This document shows, piece after piece, positions 1 to 5,269 of a stretch of 8,694 nt of DNA. The position numbers and the translations under genes are program-made. Where the stretch lies: contig PMZS01000185.1 of the NCBI GenBank assembly GCA_003170115.1, positions 1 through 8,694 on the forward strand. The letters are read 5' to 3'. Below the pieces are notes generated by a model. That model was not told where the DNA came from, made no database searches, and saw only the letters and a program-made list of their open reading frames with translations. Position 1 is the stretch's first letter; every line of letters starts with the position of its first letter. Source of the stretch: Spirochaetaceae bacterium. Lineage in GTDB: Bacteria; Spirochaetota; Spirochaetia; SZUA-6; Fen-1364.

Positions 1-25
1 CTTTTGGACATGCAAAAAAGTACCA

Positions 26-32
26 GGGAGGG
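26..32 (+). promoter_or_regulatory. Strong Shine-Dalgarno before the small zinc-knuckle gene
   Basis: The purine run GGGAGGG lies 6 nt upstream of the ATG at 39. It is the best SD match in the window, and it fixes the start of the small gene. It also shows that the organism uses classical SD initiation, which matters because several other genes here have none. Confidence 0.75.
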
Positions 33-38
33 CCCCAC

Positions 39-320
39 ATGGAACCGCGGAAGATCACGCCGGACACCCTGAAGCGCGTCATCGCTGACCTGAAAGCAGG
101 CAACGAAAAAGCCATTGGGACCTGGCTTTTCAAGGGATACAGGCTGCAGGTGAGCAGGTACAAGTCCTCGGGCACGGAGAGATCGGCGCTTCTGTACAGG
201 AAACGGCGGGACGGGGGACTGTGCGTGCGATGCGGAACGAAGGTGACCAGGAAAAACCCGCTCACTGGAACCCTGTACCGGCTCTGTGACGCCCACAGGA
301 AGGAAATCGACCGAAAGTAA
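39..320 (+). CDS. Small basic protein with CxxC...CxxH zinc-knuckle motif, function unknown
   Basis: This encodes 93 residues. The start ATG is supported by a strong SD 6 nt upstream. The N-terminal half (about 1-45) is probably helical and rich in Lys and Arg, and the whole protein is very basic. The C-terminal third has the pattern C62-x2-C65-x17-C83-x2-H86, which is what a small zinc ribbon or treble-clef-like fold would use to bind one zinc ion. A role in nucleic-acid binding is an inference from the charge and the zinc pattern. There is no signal peptide or membrane segment. The segment LCVRCGTKVTRKN (61-73) closely resembles part of the zinc domain of the leucyl-tRNA synthetase encoded further right. 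The gene converges on mtgA, leaving 29 bp between their stop codons. I do not recognise the family. The gene is probably real, given its SD and coherent motif. Confidence 0.7.
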   Translation: MEPRKITPDTLKRVIADLKAGNEKAIGTWLFKGYRLQVSRYKSSGTERSALLYRKRRDGGLCVRCGTKVTRKNPLTGTLYRLCDAHRKEIDRK

Positions 321-338
321 CGGGGGAGAAGCGGACTG

Positions 339-381
339 AGTGTCCCTGTTCAGGGGGAAAAGTGTCCCATCTGTCCTTCGT
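339..381. repeat. Short GGGACA(C) repeat cluster over the mtgA 3' end
   Basis: Read on the minus strand, three related heptamers occur in a row: GGACAGA (381-375), GGGACAC (368-362) and GGGACAC (346-340). On the plus strand the octamer AGTGTCCC is repeated exactly at 339-346 and 361-368, 22 bp apart. A small inverted repeat, CCCTGTTCAGGG (344-355), sits between them. There is no T-tract on either side, so it does not look like an ordinary intrinsic terminator. The cluster encodes the last residues of MtgA and fills the gap to the neighbouring gene. It may be a degenerate interspersed repeat, but only one locus is visible here. Confidence 0.4.
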
Positions 382-1123
382 CAGGAAAACGCGAGAGAAG
401 GTACGCATATCGCTGCGACATCTGCGCGCTCTTCGAAAATGACTGCACGTCGTAGCGCAGCGGATTGGTGATGATTGTCGCCAGCCGGCGCAGCTCGTCG
501 AGACCCAGCCCCCCGACTCCGGTCTTGAAATAGTATGCCGACGCCGCGCCGATCCCGAAAATCCCCTTCCCCCACTCGATGACATTCAGGTAGAGCTCGA
601 GAATCCGGTCCTTCGGGAGGATGAGGCTCATTTCAAAGGCAATCAGAGCCTCCGTGTATTTGCGCAGGTAGGTCTTGCGGGGGGTGAGGAAAAGATTGCG
701 CGCAAGCTGCATGGGGATGGTGCTGCCGCCTACGGCGGGCCTGCCAATGGCCGAGTTGATCATCCATGCATCGCGGATGGCCCCGAGGTCGACACCGTGG
801 TGCGAATAGAACCGGTAGTCTTCAAGCCTGATCACCATGTTGCGCGCCACGCGCGGGATCTGGCGCAGGGGAACGAACCTGATGGGCATCGATTTCTGGT
901 GGACCGTCGCGCCCCGGTAGACCATGAGCGCGGTCACCGGCGGATTCCAGCGCAGGAGCACGAGGCTGGCAGCGAGAACGAAGAGGAACAGCGCCGCGTG
1001 GCAGGCGATGACCAACACGACCGTCGCACGGAGGAACCTCGCGGCGATTCGAGCGGGACGGGCGACGTCCGCCAGCCAGGCGCGCATCCGCGCCGCATTG
1101 GGAAGTGAGGAAAGGAAGCTCAT
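350..1123 (-). CDS. mtgA: Monofunctional peptidoglycan glycosyltransferase (GT51)
   Basis: This is a 257-residue membrane-anchored GT51 enzyme that polymerises lipid II into glycan strands on the outer face of the cytoplasmic membrane. It has no transpeptidase domain. A single N-terminal transmembrane helix spans about residues 30-58. The GT51 motifs follow in order: LEDYRFYSHHGVD (100-112, with E101 the expected catalytic glutamate), GGSTIPMQLARN (132-143), RKYTE (154-158, second acidic residue) and ILELYLNVIEWGKGIFGIGAA (174-194). Length matches the family (about 240 residues in E. coli). The ATG at 1123 has no SD. A near-consensus promoter lies just upstream and leaves only a very short leader. 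The C-terminal tail DEGQMGHFSP is encoded within a cluster of short GGGACAC repeats and is unlikely to be part of the fold. The gene is divergent from the NOP2/Sun methyltransferase gene. Confidence 0.93.
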   Translation of the reverse strand: MSFLSSLPNAARMRAWLADVARPARIAARFLRATVVLVIACHAALFLFVLAASLVLLRWNPPVTALMVYRGATVHQKSMPIRFVPLRQIPRVARNMVIRLEDYRFYSHHGVDLGAIRDAWMINSAIGRPAVGGSTIPMQLARNLFLTPRKTYLRKYTEALIAFEMSLILPKDRILELYLNVIEWGKGIFGIGAASAYYFKTGVGGLGLDELRRLATIITNPLRYDVQSFSKSAQMSQRYAYLLSRFPDEGQMGHFSP

Positions 1124-1127
1124 CGGG

Positions 1128-1166
1128 ATTATACGACATGATACGGAACAGGGCGGCGATTGTCAA
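1128..1166 (-). promoter_or_regulatory. mtgA promoter, near-consensus sigma70 type
   Basis: On the minus strand, TTGACA (1166-1161) is followed after exactly 17 bp by TATCAT (1143-1138). This predicts a transcript start near 1131, so the leader before the ATG at 1123 would be only about 8 nt, with no SD. A second, perfect TATAAT lies at 1133-1128, directly before the start codon. It has no properly spaced -35 partner: the distance to TTGACA is 27 bp. The boxes are read directly; activity is inferred. Confidence 0.6.
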
Positions 1167-1182
1167 GTAAGTCCATGATACA

Positions 1183-2172
1183 GTGTGCGGCGTGACTCCA
1201 CCGGCATCCGTCGGTGAGGCGCGCCGGCGCCTCCCACGCGACTTCGTTCAGGCACTCGACGCGGCCTTTCCACAGGCAGCGGCGGAAGCCATCCTGCGCG
1301 GCATGGGGGCGCACCGGCGCACGACGCTGCGCGTGAACACCCTCCGCTCGGGCGCGGCGGCGATACTCGGCTTCTTCCGCGAGCGCGCGGTGAAACACGA
1401 ACGGGTCCGGTGGTATCCCGACGCTTTCGTCCTGCGCGACCTGCGCGAGCGCGACGTGGAGTCCTGGGATGCCTACCGTGAGGGGCATGTCTACCTGCAG
1501 AGTCTCTCCAGCATGGTCCCCGCGCTCGTCCTGGGTCCGCGGCCGGGCGAACGAATCCTCGACATCGCCGCCGCGCCCGGGAGCAAGACCACCCAGTTGG
1601 CAGCCCTCATGGAAAACCGCGGCGCGATCCTTGCCAACGACGTCCATCCCCTCCGGGCCCAGCGGCTGGCGTACAACGTCCGACTGCAAGGCTGCGGCAT
1701 CGTCGAGATCAGGGTCGGCCGCGGGGAGAAGCTGGGAGACGAGCTGCCCGAGAGCTTCGACCGGGTCCTGGTGGACGTGCCGTGCTCGGGGGAAGGGCGG
1801 TTCGTGGTCTTTGAGCCCGGCACGTCGCGCTCCTGGTCGACAAAGACGGTCGCCGAGTGCGTCCGCCTGCAGCGCAGACTCCTGGCCAGCGGCACGGGCG
1901 CGCTGAAGCCCGGCGGCGTGCTTGTGTACTCCACGTGCACCCTGAACCTCGATGAGAATGAGAGGATCGTCCAGTGGGCCCTCGACACCCTCCCCCTGGA
2001 GGTGGAGAAGCCGCCCCTGGCGATTCCCGGTACGTACGCGGGAATGACGCGGGGCCTCGACTCCCGGATTTCCAAAGCGCTTCGTATATTCCCGGACGTA
2101 CAGAAAGAGGGATTTTTCGTCTGCCGGCTGCGAAAAATCCGTCAAGCGCGCGGCAGCGGCCCGAAGTACTGA
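1183..2172 (+). CDS. NOL1/NOP2/Sun-family RNA (cytosine-C5) methyltransferase, compact form
   Basis: This is a 329-residue SAM-dependent enzyme expected to methylate C5 of a cytosine in rRNA or tRNA. Key motifs are DIAAAPGSKTTQLAAL (127-142, SAM-binding motif I), DVPCSGEGRF (198-207) with C201, and YSTCTLNLDENE (249-260) with C252. In this family the TCT cysteine (C252) attacks C6 of the base, and the PCSG cysteine (C201) helps release the product; both are present. The C-terminus GFFVCRLRK is typical. It lacks the NusB-like N-terminal domain of RsmB (about 430 residues) and the C-terminal extension of RsmF (about 480 residues), so the target base cannot be assigned. The GTG at 1183 is the first possible start after an in-frame stop at 1168; a GTG at 1192 is an alternative. 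Neither has an SD. The 3' end overlaps the convergent THUMP methyltransferase gene by 31 bp. Confidence 0.9.
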   Translation: MCGVTPPASVGEARRRLPRDFVQALDAAFPQAAAEAILRGMGAHRRTTLRVNTLRSGAAAILGFFRERAVKHERVRWYPDAFVLRDLRERDVESWDAYREGHVYLQSLSSMVPALVLGPRPGERILDIAAAPGSKTTQLAALMENRGAILANDVHPLRAQRLAYNVRLQGCGIVEIRVGRGEKLGDELPESFDRVLVDVPCSGEGRFVVFEPGTSRSWSTKTVAECVRLQRRLLASGTGALKPGGVLVYSTCTLNLDENERIVQWALDTLPLEVEKPPLAIPGTYAGMTRGLDSRISKALRIFPDVQKEGFFVCRLRKIRQARGSGPKY

Positions 2173-3275
2173 TAGTACCAGCAGCGGAGATTTCCATTGT
2201 AGAGTTTGCGGTTCCGGGAGGCACGCTCGCCGAAGCACCGCTGGAAATCCTCCAGGGCGCTCAGCACGAAAAATGACCATGTCGGAGCCCGGCGCCGCAG
2301 AGAGCCCATGGCACGGGCGAGCTCCTGGGCCTCGCGCGTGTTTCCGAGGCGTTCACCGTACGGGGGATTGCAGGCCAGGCACCCGAACTCCTCCGTGGGC
2401 AAAAAGGACTCCAGCGGCGCGGCGCGGAACCGAATGAGGTCTGCCACGCCCGCGGCAGCGGCGTTGACCGCGGCGGCCTTCACCATTGCGGGATCACGGT
2501 CGGATGCATCGATCCCCGCAATCACAGGCCGGACCCGGGCATCGCGTGCCGATGCCCTTGCTTCGCTCCAGAGAGCGGCAGGGAACTGCGGCCACTCTTC
2601 CGCGGCGAAACCGCGGAACATTCCGGGCGCGATGTTGGCGGCCAGGAGTGCTGCCTCGATGGCGATCGTCCCCGAGCCGCAGACCGGGTCCGCGAAGGGA
2701 CGCGAAGAGTCCCAGCGAGAGAGAAGCACGAGCGCGGCCGCGAGGTTTTCATGAAGCGGCGCTTCTCCGGTATGTCGTCGGTACCCGCGCTTGTGCAGGC
2801 CGGGACCGGTCGTGTCCAGGGAAACGGTGGCGAGATCCTTCTGGAGGCTGAGATGCACCTCGTACCGCGGGCCGGTTTCCGGCATGTGAGACGCGGAGCG
2901 GCTCACCGCATCGACAATCGCCTTCTTTGCCACTGACTGCAGGGACGGAACCGCGGTGAGCTTCGATCCGGCGCTCCGCGCATCCACGGTCACCGCGGGG
3001 AAAGGCGCCAGCAGGTCGCGCCAGGGCACGGCACGGATTCCCTGGTACAGCGCGTCGAAATCCGGCGCGGGGAACTCGCCCACCTGGATGAGCACCCTGT
3101 CCGCGGCGCGAAGCCAGATATTGCACCGGGCAATGTCCCGCGCCGTGGCATCGAAAAGCACGCGCCGATCCTCCACGCGCGTGCCGTTGATTCCCAGGCC
3201 TTCGATCTCCGAGCGGACCACGGACTCCAGGCCGAACGATGCCGCCGCGGCGCACGAGTATCGAAACCCCTTCAC
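2142..3275 (-). CDS. THUMP-domain class I SAM RNA methyltransferase, RlmL/YpsC type (guanine-N2)
   Basis: This is a 377-residue enzyme of the RlmL/YpsC group (COG0116). In E. coli the equivalent half of RlmKL makes m2G2445 in 23S rRNA. The N-terminus (FRYSCAAAASFGLESVV) and the THUMP region (about 40-155) are followed by the family signature from 154 to 177, including HKRGYRRHTGEAPLHE. Next come DPVCGSGTIAIEAA (196-209, SAM motif I) and CNPPYGERLG (302-311, catalytic motif IV). The C-terminal RKLYNGNLRCWYYQYF (356-371) is also typical. There is no fused RlmK domain. The frame stays open upstream to 3578, but that stretch lies opposite the SDR gene and does not look like protein. The GTG at 3275 begins exactly where family members begin. 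It has no SD, and a TATACT box ends 6 nt before it, so a leaderless mRNA is likely. Confidence 0.88.
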   Translation of the reverse strand: MKGFRYSCAAAASFGLESVVRSEIEGLGINGTRVEDRRVLFDATARDIARCNIWLRAADRVLIQVGEFPAPDFDALYQGIRAVPWRDLLAPFPAVTVDARSAGSKLTAVPSLQSVAKKAIVDAVSRSASHMPETGPRYEVHLSLQKDLATVSLDTTGPGLHKRGYRRHTGEAPLHENLAAALVLLSRWDSSRPFADPVCGSGTIAIEAALLAANIAPGMFRGFAAEEWPQFPAALWSEARASARDARVRPVIAGIDASDRDPAMVKAAAVNAAAAGVADLIRFRAAPLESFLPTEEFGCLACNPPYGERLGNTREAQELARAMGSLRRRAPTWSFFVLSALEDFQRCFGERASRNRKLYNGNLRCWYYQYFGPLPRA

Positions 3276-3289
3276 CGCGCGAGTATACT
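3261..3289 (+). promoter_or_regulatory. Possible promoter of the SDR-CPBP operon
   Basis: TCGAAA (3261-3266, four of six matches to a -35) is followed after 17 bp by TATACT (3284-3289). The transcript would start near 3296, giving about 73 nt of leader before the ATG at 3369. The -10 sequence lies in the palindrome AGTATACT, shared with the promoter on the opposite strand. The -35 would lie inside the start of the divergent methyltransferase gene. Confidence 0.4.
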
Positions 3290-3309
3290 TTGATATGCTC
3301 GCATGCGAA
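3282..3309 (-). promoter_or_regulatory. Probable leaderless promoter of the THUMP methyltransferase
   Basis: On the minus strand, TTCGCA (3309-3304, four of six matches to a -35) is followed after 16 bp by TATACT (3287-3282). Exactly 6 nt separate this box from the GTG start at 3275, which is the usual distance from a -10 box to the transcript start. The mRNA would therefore begin at or next to the start codon. No SD is present. The box positions are seen directly; leaderless use is inferred. Confidence 0.5.
3299..3308. promoter_or_regulatory. 10-bp perfect palindrome, possible operator
   Basis: TCGCATGCGA is a perfect 10-bp palindrome. It overlaps the minus-strand -35 and lies just after the expected plus-strand transcript start, a natural place for a regulator that affects both divergent genes. 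No regulator is encoded nearby, and the palindrome could be chance in GC-rich DNA. Confidence 0.25.
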
Positions 3310-3368
3310 AAGCCAGGCGAGAAGAACGTTGAGGAAGCGAAAGACACCCAGTGCATACGGGAAATAGA

Positions 3369-4373
3369 ATGGAGCGCATCCTGATCACCGGCGCGAACGG
3401 TTTCATCGGCTCCAACCTGTGCCGCTCCTTCCTCGATGCCTCCTACGAGGTGTACGGCCTGGTCCGCGGGACCTCCGACCTGCATTTCCTCGAAGGCCTG
3501 CCCGTTACCCTGCTGTATGCCGATCTCTCGGAGCCGGATCCGATCGATTTTCCCGCCGGCCTGGACTACGTGATCCATGCCGCCTCCCTCGTGCTCGATC
3601 TCGCGTCAATGGAGGAGGCCCGGCGCAACACCTACGACACGACTCGGAACCTTCTCGGACAGCTGAGGCGGAGAAGTATCGCTCTCAAACGTTTCGTCTA
3701 CATATCCACGGCGCTCGTGCTCGGTCACCGCTCGACCAGCATCTCTGAAGAAAACCGGGGCCGCAGAGCGCGTGGCGTGCAGCCCTACGTGAAAGCGAAG
3801 GCAATGACAGAGGCCCTGCTCATGGATGAGTTCCAGGAGCACGGGTTTCCCGTGGTCATCCTGCGCCCCACGGATGTCTATGGTCCAAATGACAGGACCT
3901 CGAGCCTGAGGGTGCTCAAGGGAATCGACGACGGCTGGCCGACCATAGCCGGCAGTGGAAAGCGGATTCTCAGCTTCTGCTACGTCGGCAATCTCGTCCG
4001 GGCCTGTCACCTTGCCTGCCAGATGCGCGGCAGCAATGGCGCGGCCTACACCGTGACCAACGGCCAGGACATCACCTGGCGCCAGCTCATGGGTTTCTTC
4101 CAGACCCGGCTGGACAGGAAGCAGCGCTTCTTCGTTCCGGTCTTCGCCGCGTACATCATCGCCCTGGCCACGCAGCTCCTCCATGCGGTCATTCCCCGCG
4201 TCAAGGTGCGCGTCTCGTTCTACCCCGTGAGCAAGGTCGGGCGCGACACAAGCTATGACATCTCCCGCACACGGCGGGAGCTCGGCTACCAGCCCGATCA
4301 GGATCTCGAACGGCAGCTCGAGTCCATCGTCGAGTGGTATCGGGCGGAAAAGAGGCAGGAATCATGGCGTTGA
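3369..4373 (+). CDS. NAD(P)-dependent epimerase/dehydratase, extended SDR family
   Basis: This is a 334-residue extended short-chain dehydrogenase/reductase. ITGANGFIGSNL (6-17) is the glycine-rich cofactor-binding turn (TGxxGxxG). HAAS near residue 70, STAL (113-116) and YVKAK (Y140, K144) supply the usual Ser/Thr-Tyr-Lys catalytic set, and RPTDVYGP is the family's typical later motif. The C-terminal substrate domain contains a hydrophobic stretch (about 254-277) before the YDISRTRRELGYQP end. This recalls 3-beta-hydroxysteroid-dehydrogenase-like SDRs more than soluble sugar-nucleotide epimerases, so a lipid-like or membrane-proximal substrate is possible but unproven. The ATG at 3369 is preferred because MERILITGANG is the normal SDR start and GGGA lies 6 nt upstream. 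A GTG at 3351 would add six residues. The last 10 bp overlap the CPBP gene, so the two are probably co-translated. Confidence 0.88.
   Translation: MERILITGANGFIGSNLCRSFLDASYEVYGLVRGTSDLHFLEGLPVTLLYADLSEPDPIDFPAGLDYVIHAASLVLDLASMEEARRNTYDTTRNLLGQLRRRSIALKRFVYISTALVLGHRSTSISEENRGRRARGVQPYVKAKAMTEALLMDEFQEHGFPVVILRPTDVYGPNDRTSSLRVLKGIDDGWPTIAGSGKRILSFCYVGNLVRACHLACQMRGSNGAAYTVTNGQDITWRQLMGFFQTRLDRKQRFFVPVFAAYIIALATQLLHAVIPRVKVRVSFYPVSKVGRDTSYDISRTRRELGYQPDQDLERQLESIVEWYRAEKRQESWR
4351..4355 (+). promoter_or_regulatory. Shine-Dalgarno that fixes the CPBP gene start
   Basis: AGAGG lies 8 nt before the ATG at 4364, inside the end of the SDR coding sequence. It favours this ATG over the in-frame GTG at 4334, which has no SD and would add ten residues ahead of the first membrane helix. 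Confidence 0.6.
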
Positions 4374-5116
4374 TCTTCCGGGTTACTTCGGCCATCGCGG
4401 CAATTGTCAGCGATCCCTGGTCCGCCCTTTTCTGCTGCACCGGTGTGTCTTTCGTCCTTCTCTCCTCCGTACTGAACGTTCATTCGCTGAAGCGGAACGT
4501 GATGCACGACTATGGTCCGGTCATGGCCTATTTCACGAGCTTTTTCGTCCTGATGTTCGTCTTTCCGATGGCACTTGTCATGATCGAGGGACCGAGGGTG
4601 GGGATGTACCCCTGGACCCTGGGGATGCGCCTGGGCGACTGGCAGTCGGGGCTGACGGTCATTGCCGTCTCCCTCCCGCTGCTCGGCCTGAGCATCCTGG
4701 CGGGGTCCCGCGACCCGGAGCTCATGCGGCAATACCCTTTCTCAAAGGAGGCCCTGGCAGGGCCCGGACGTTTCGTGCTGTACGAGCTGGCCTACGTCGC
4801 TTTCTACTACCTTGCGTGGGAGTTCGCCTTTCGAGGGGTCGTGCTCTTCGGGCTGCTGGCCTTCCTGCCGAAGACCATTCCCGGGATCGCGGTGGCGATC
4901 ATGGTGCAGACCTTCCTTTCAACCATCTACCACATCGGGCACCCCCATTCGGAGGTGTTCGGGGCGTTCATCCTCGGTCTGGTCGCGGGTGCCACGGCCG
5001 TCGTCACTGGTTCCATCCTGTACGGGTTGTTCTGCCACGCATTGGCCGGTGTCCTGAACGATTGCCTTGCGTACCGCAGGCTCGCGCGGACACGCCGTCA
5101 GGGCTCGGCCACATGA
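4364..5116 (+). CDS. CPBP-family (Rce1/Abi-like) integral membrane protein, variant active site
   Basis: This is a 250-residue polytopic membrane protein. Hydrophobic segments lie at about 4-38, 54-74, 96-113, 137-167, 174-190, 198-215 and 216-232. The CPBP signature is recognisable: AWEFAFRG (151-158), then a histidine motif in IYHIGHPHSE (188-197), then HALAGVLND (225-233). CPBP proteins include CAAX-processing proteases (Rce1) and bacterial immunity or maturation factors that cut or bind substrates within the membrane. Here the usual EExxxR motif reads WEFAFR: E153 and R157 are kept, but the first glutamate is W152. The expected Asn/Asp four residues after H225 is a glycine, with N232-D233 further on. 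I recall other CPBP proteins with WEFxFRG and a following IHFGKP-like motif, so this may be a subfamily rather than a decayed enzyme. Proteolytic activity is uncertain. It overlaps the SDR gene by 10 bp. Confidence 0.82.
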   Translation: MALIFRVTSAIAAIVSDPWSALFCCTGVSFVLLSSVLNVHSLKRNVMHDYGPVMAYFTSFFVLMFVFPMALVMIEGPRVGMYPWTLGMRLGDWQSGLTVIAVSLPLLGLSILAGSRDPELMRQYPFSKEALAGPGRFVLYELAYVAFYYLAWEFAFRGVVLFGLLAFLPKTIPGIAVAIMVQTFLSTIYHIGHPHSEVFGAFILGLVAGATAVVTGSILYGLFCHALAGVLNDCLAYRRLARTRRQGSAT

Positions 5117-5190
5117 TACCTGCACAAGATCCGGCCCGACTGGGACATGCGGGGTGAGCCGCACACACAACTGGGCACCCAGCCTGCAGC

Positions 5191-5224
5191 GCTGGTCCCA
5201 TTGCCTTCGGCAGATGGTTCCGGC
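5191..5224 (+). other. Imperfect stem-loop between the CPBP gene and leuS
   Basis: The core pairs CCATTGCC (5198-5205) with GGCAGATGG (5209-5217) around a TTC loop, with one bulged A. After a 2x2 internal loop, GCTGG (5191-5195) pairs with CCGGC (5220-5224). A small inverted repeat, CTGGGCACCCAG, lies just upstream (5171-5182). No T-tract follows, so it is not a standard intrinsic terminator. It lies upstream of the leuS -35 box and so would not be in a leuS mRNA made from that promoter. It may sit in the 3' tail of the SDR-CPBP transcript. I see no T-box signature. The rest of 5117-5269 holds only this and the leuS promoter. Confidence 0.4.
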
Positions 5225-5234
5225 AGTTGATCCA

Positions 5235-5263
5235 TTGACCCCTCATCGCCCCATGATTATCAT
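5235..5263 (+). promoter_or_regulatory. leuS promoter with -10 box ending 6 nt before the ATG
   Basis: TTGACC (5235-5240, five of six matches) is followed after exactly 17 bp by TATCAT (5258-5263, five of six matches). Only CCCGCC separates the -10 box from the ATG at 5270, so the predicted transcript start coincides with the first base of the start codon. There is no purine-rich SD. This is the clearest case in the window for a leaderless mRNA. Confidence 0.65.
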
Positions 5264-5269
5264 CCCGCC

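Noticed and set aside
344..355. CCCTGTTCAGGG as a terminator between the small gene and mtgA.
   Set aside because: The stem is at most 4-5 bp with a very small loop, and there is no T-tract on either strand.
1160..1185. Promoter for the NOP2/Sun gene from TTGTCA (1160-1165) and TACAGT (1179-1184).
   Set aside because: The spacing is 13 bp, too short for a normal sigma70 promoter, and the -10 match is weak.
1129..2280. A 383-codon minus-strand frame opposite the NOP2/Sun methyltransferase gene.
   Set aside because: It is antisense to a gene with clear catalytic motifs, shows no recognisable domain and reaches into two neighbouring genes.
3276..3578. N-terminal extension of the THUMP methyltransferase frame by 101 codons.
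   Set aside because: It lies opposite the SDR gene start, is not conserved-looking protein, and the family's N-terminus begins at the GTG at 3275.
4255..5157. A 300-codon plus-strand frame over the CPBP gene.
   Set aside because: Its translation is Arg/Gly/Pro-rich with no membrane or domain pattern, while the other frame gives a clear multi-helix CPBP protein.
5117..5269. Possible T-box riboswitch or tRNA in the leuS upstream region.
   Set aside because: There is no T-box consensus, no antiterminator or terminator pair with a U-tract and no cloverleaf. The promoter lies downstream of the hairpins.
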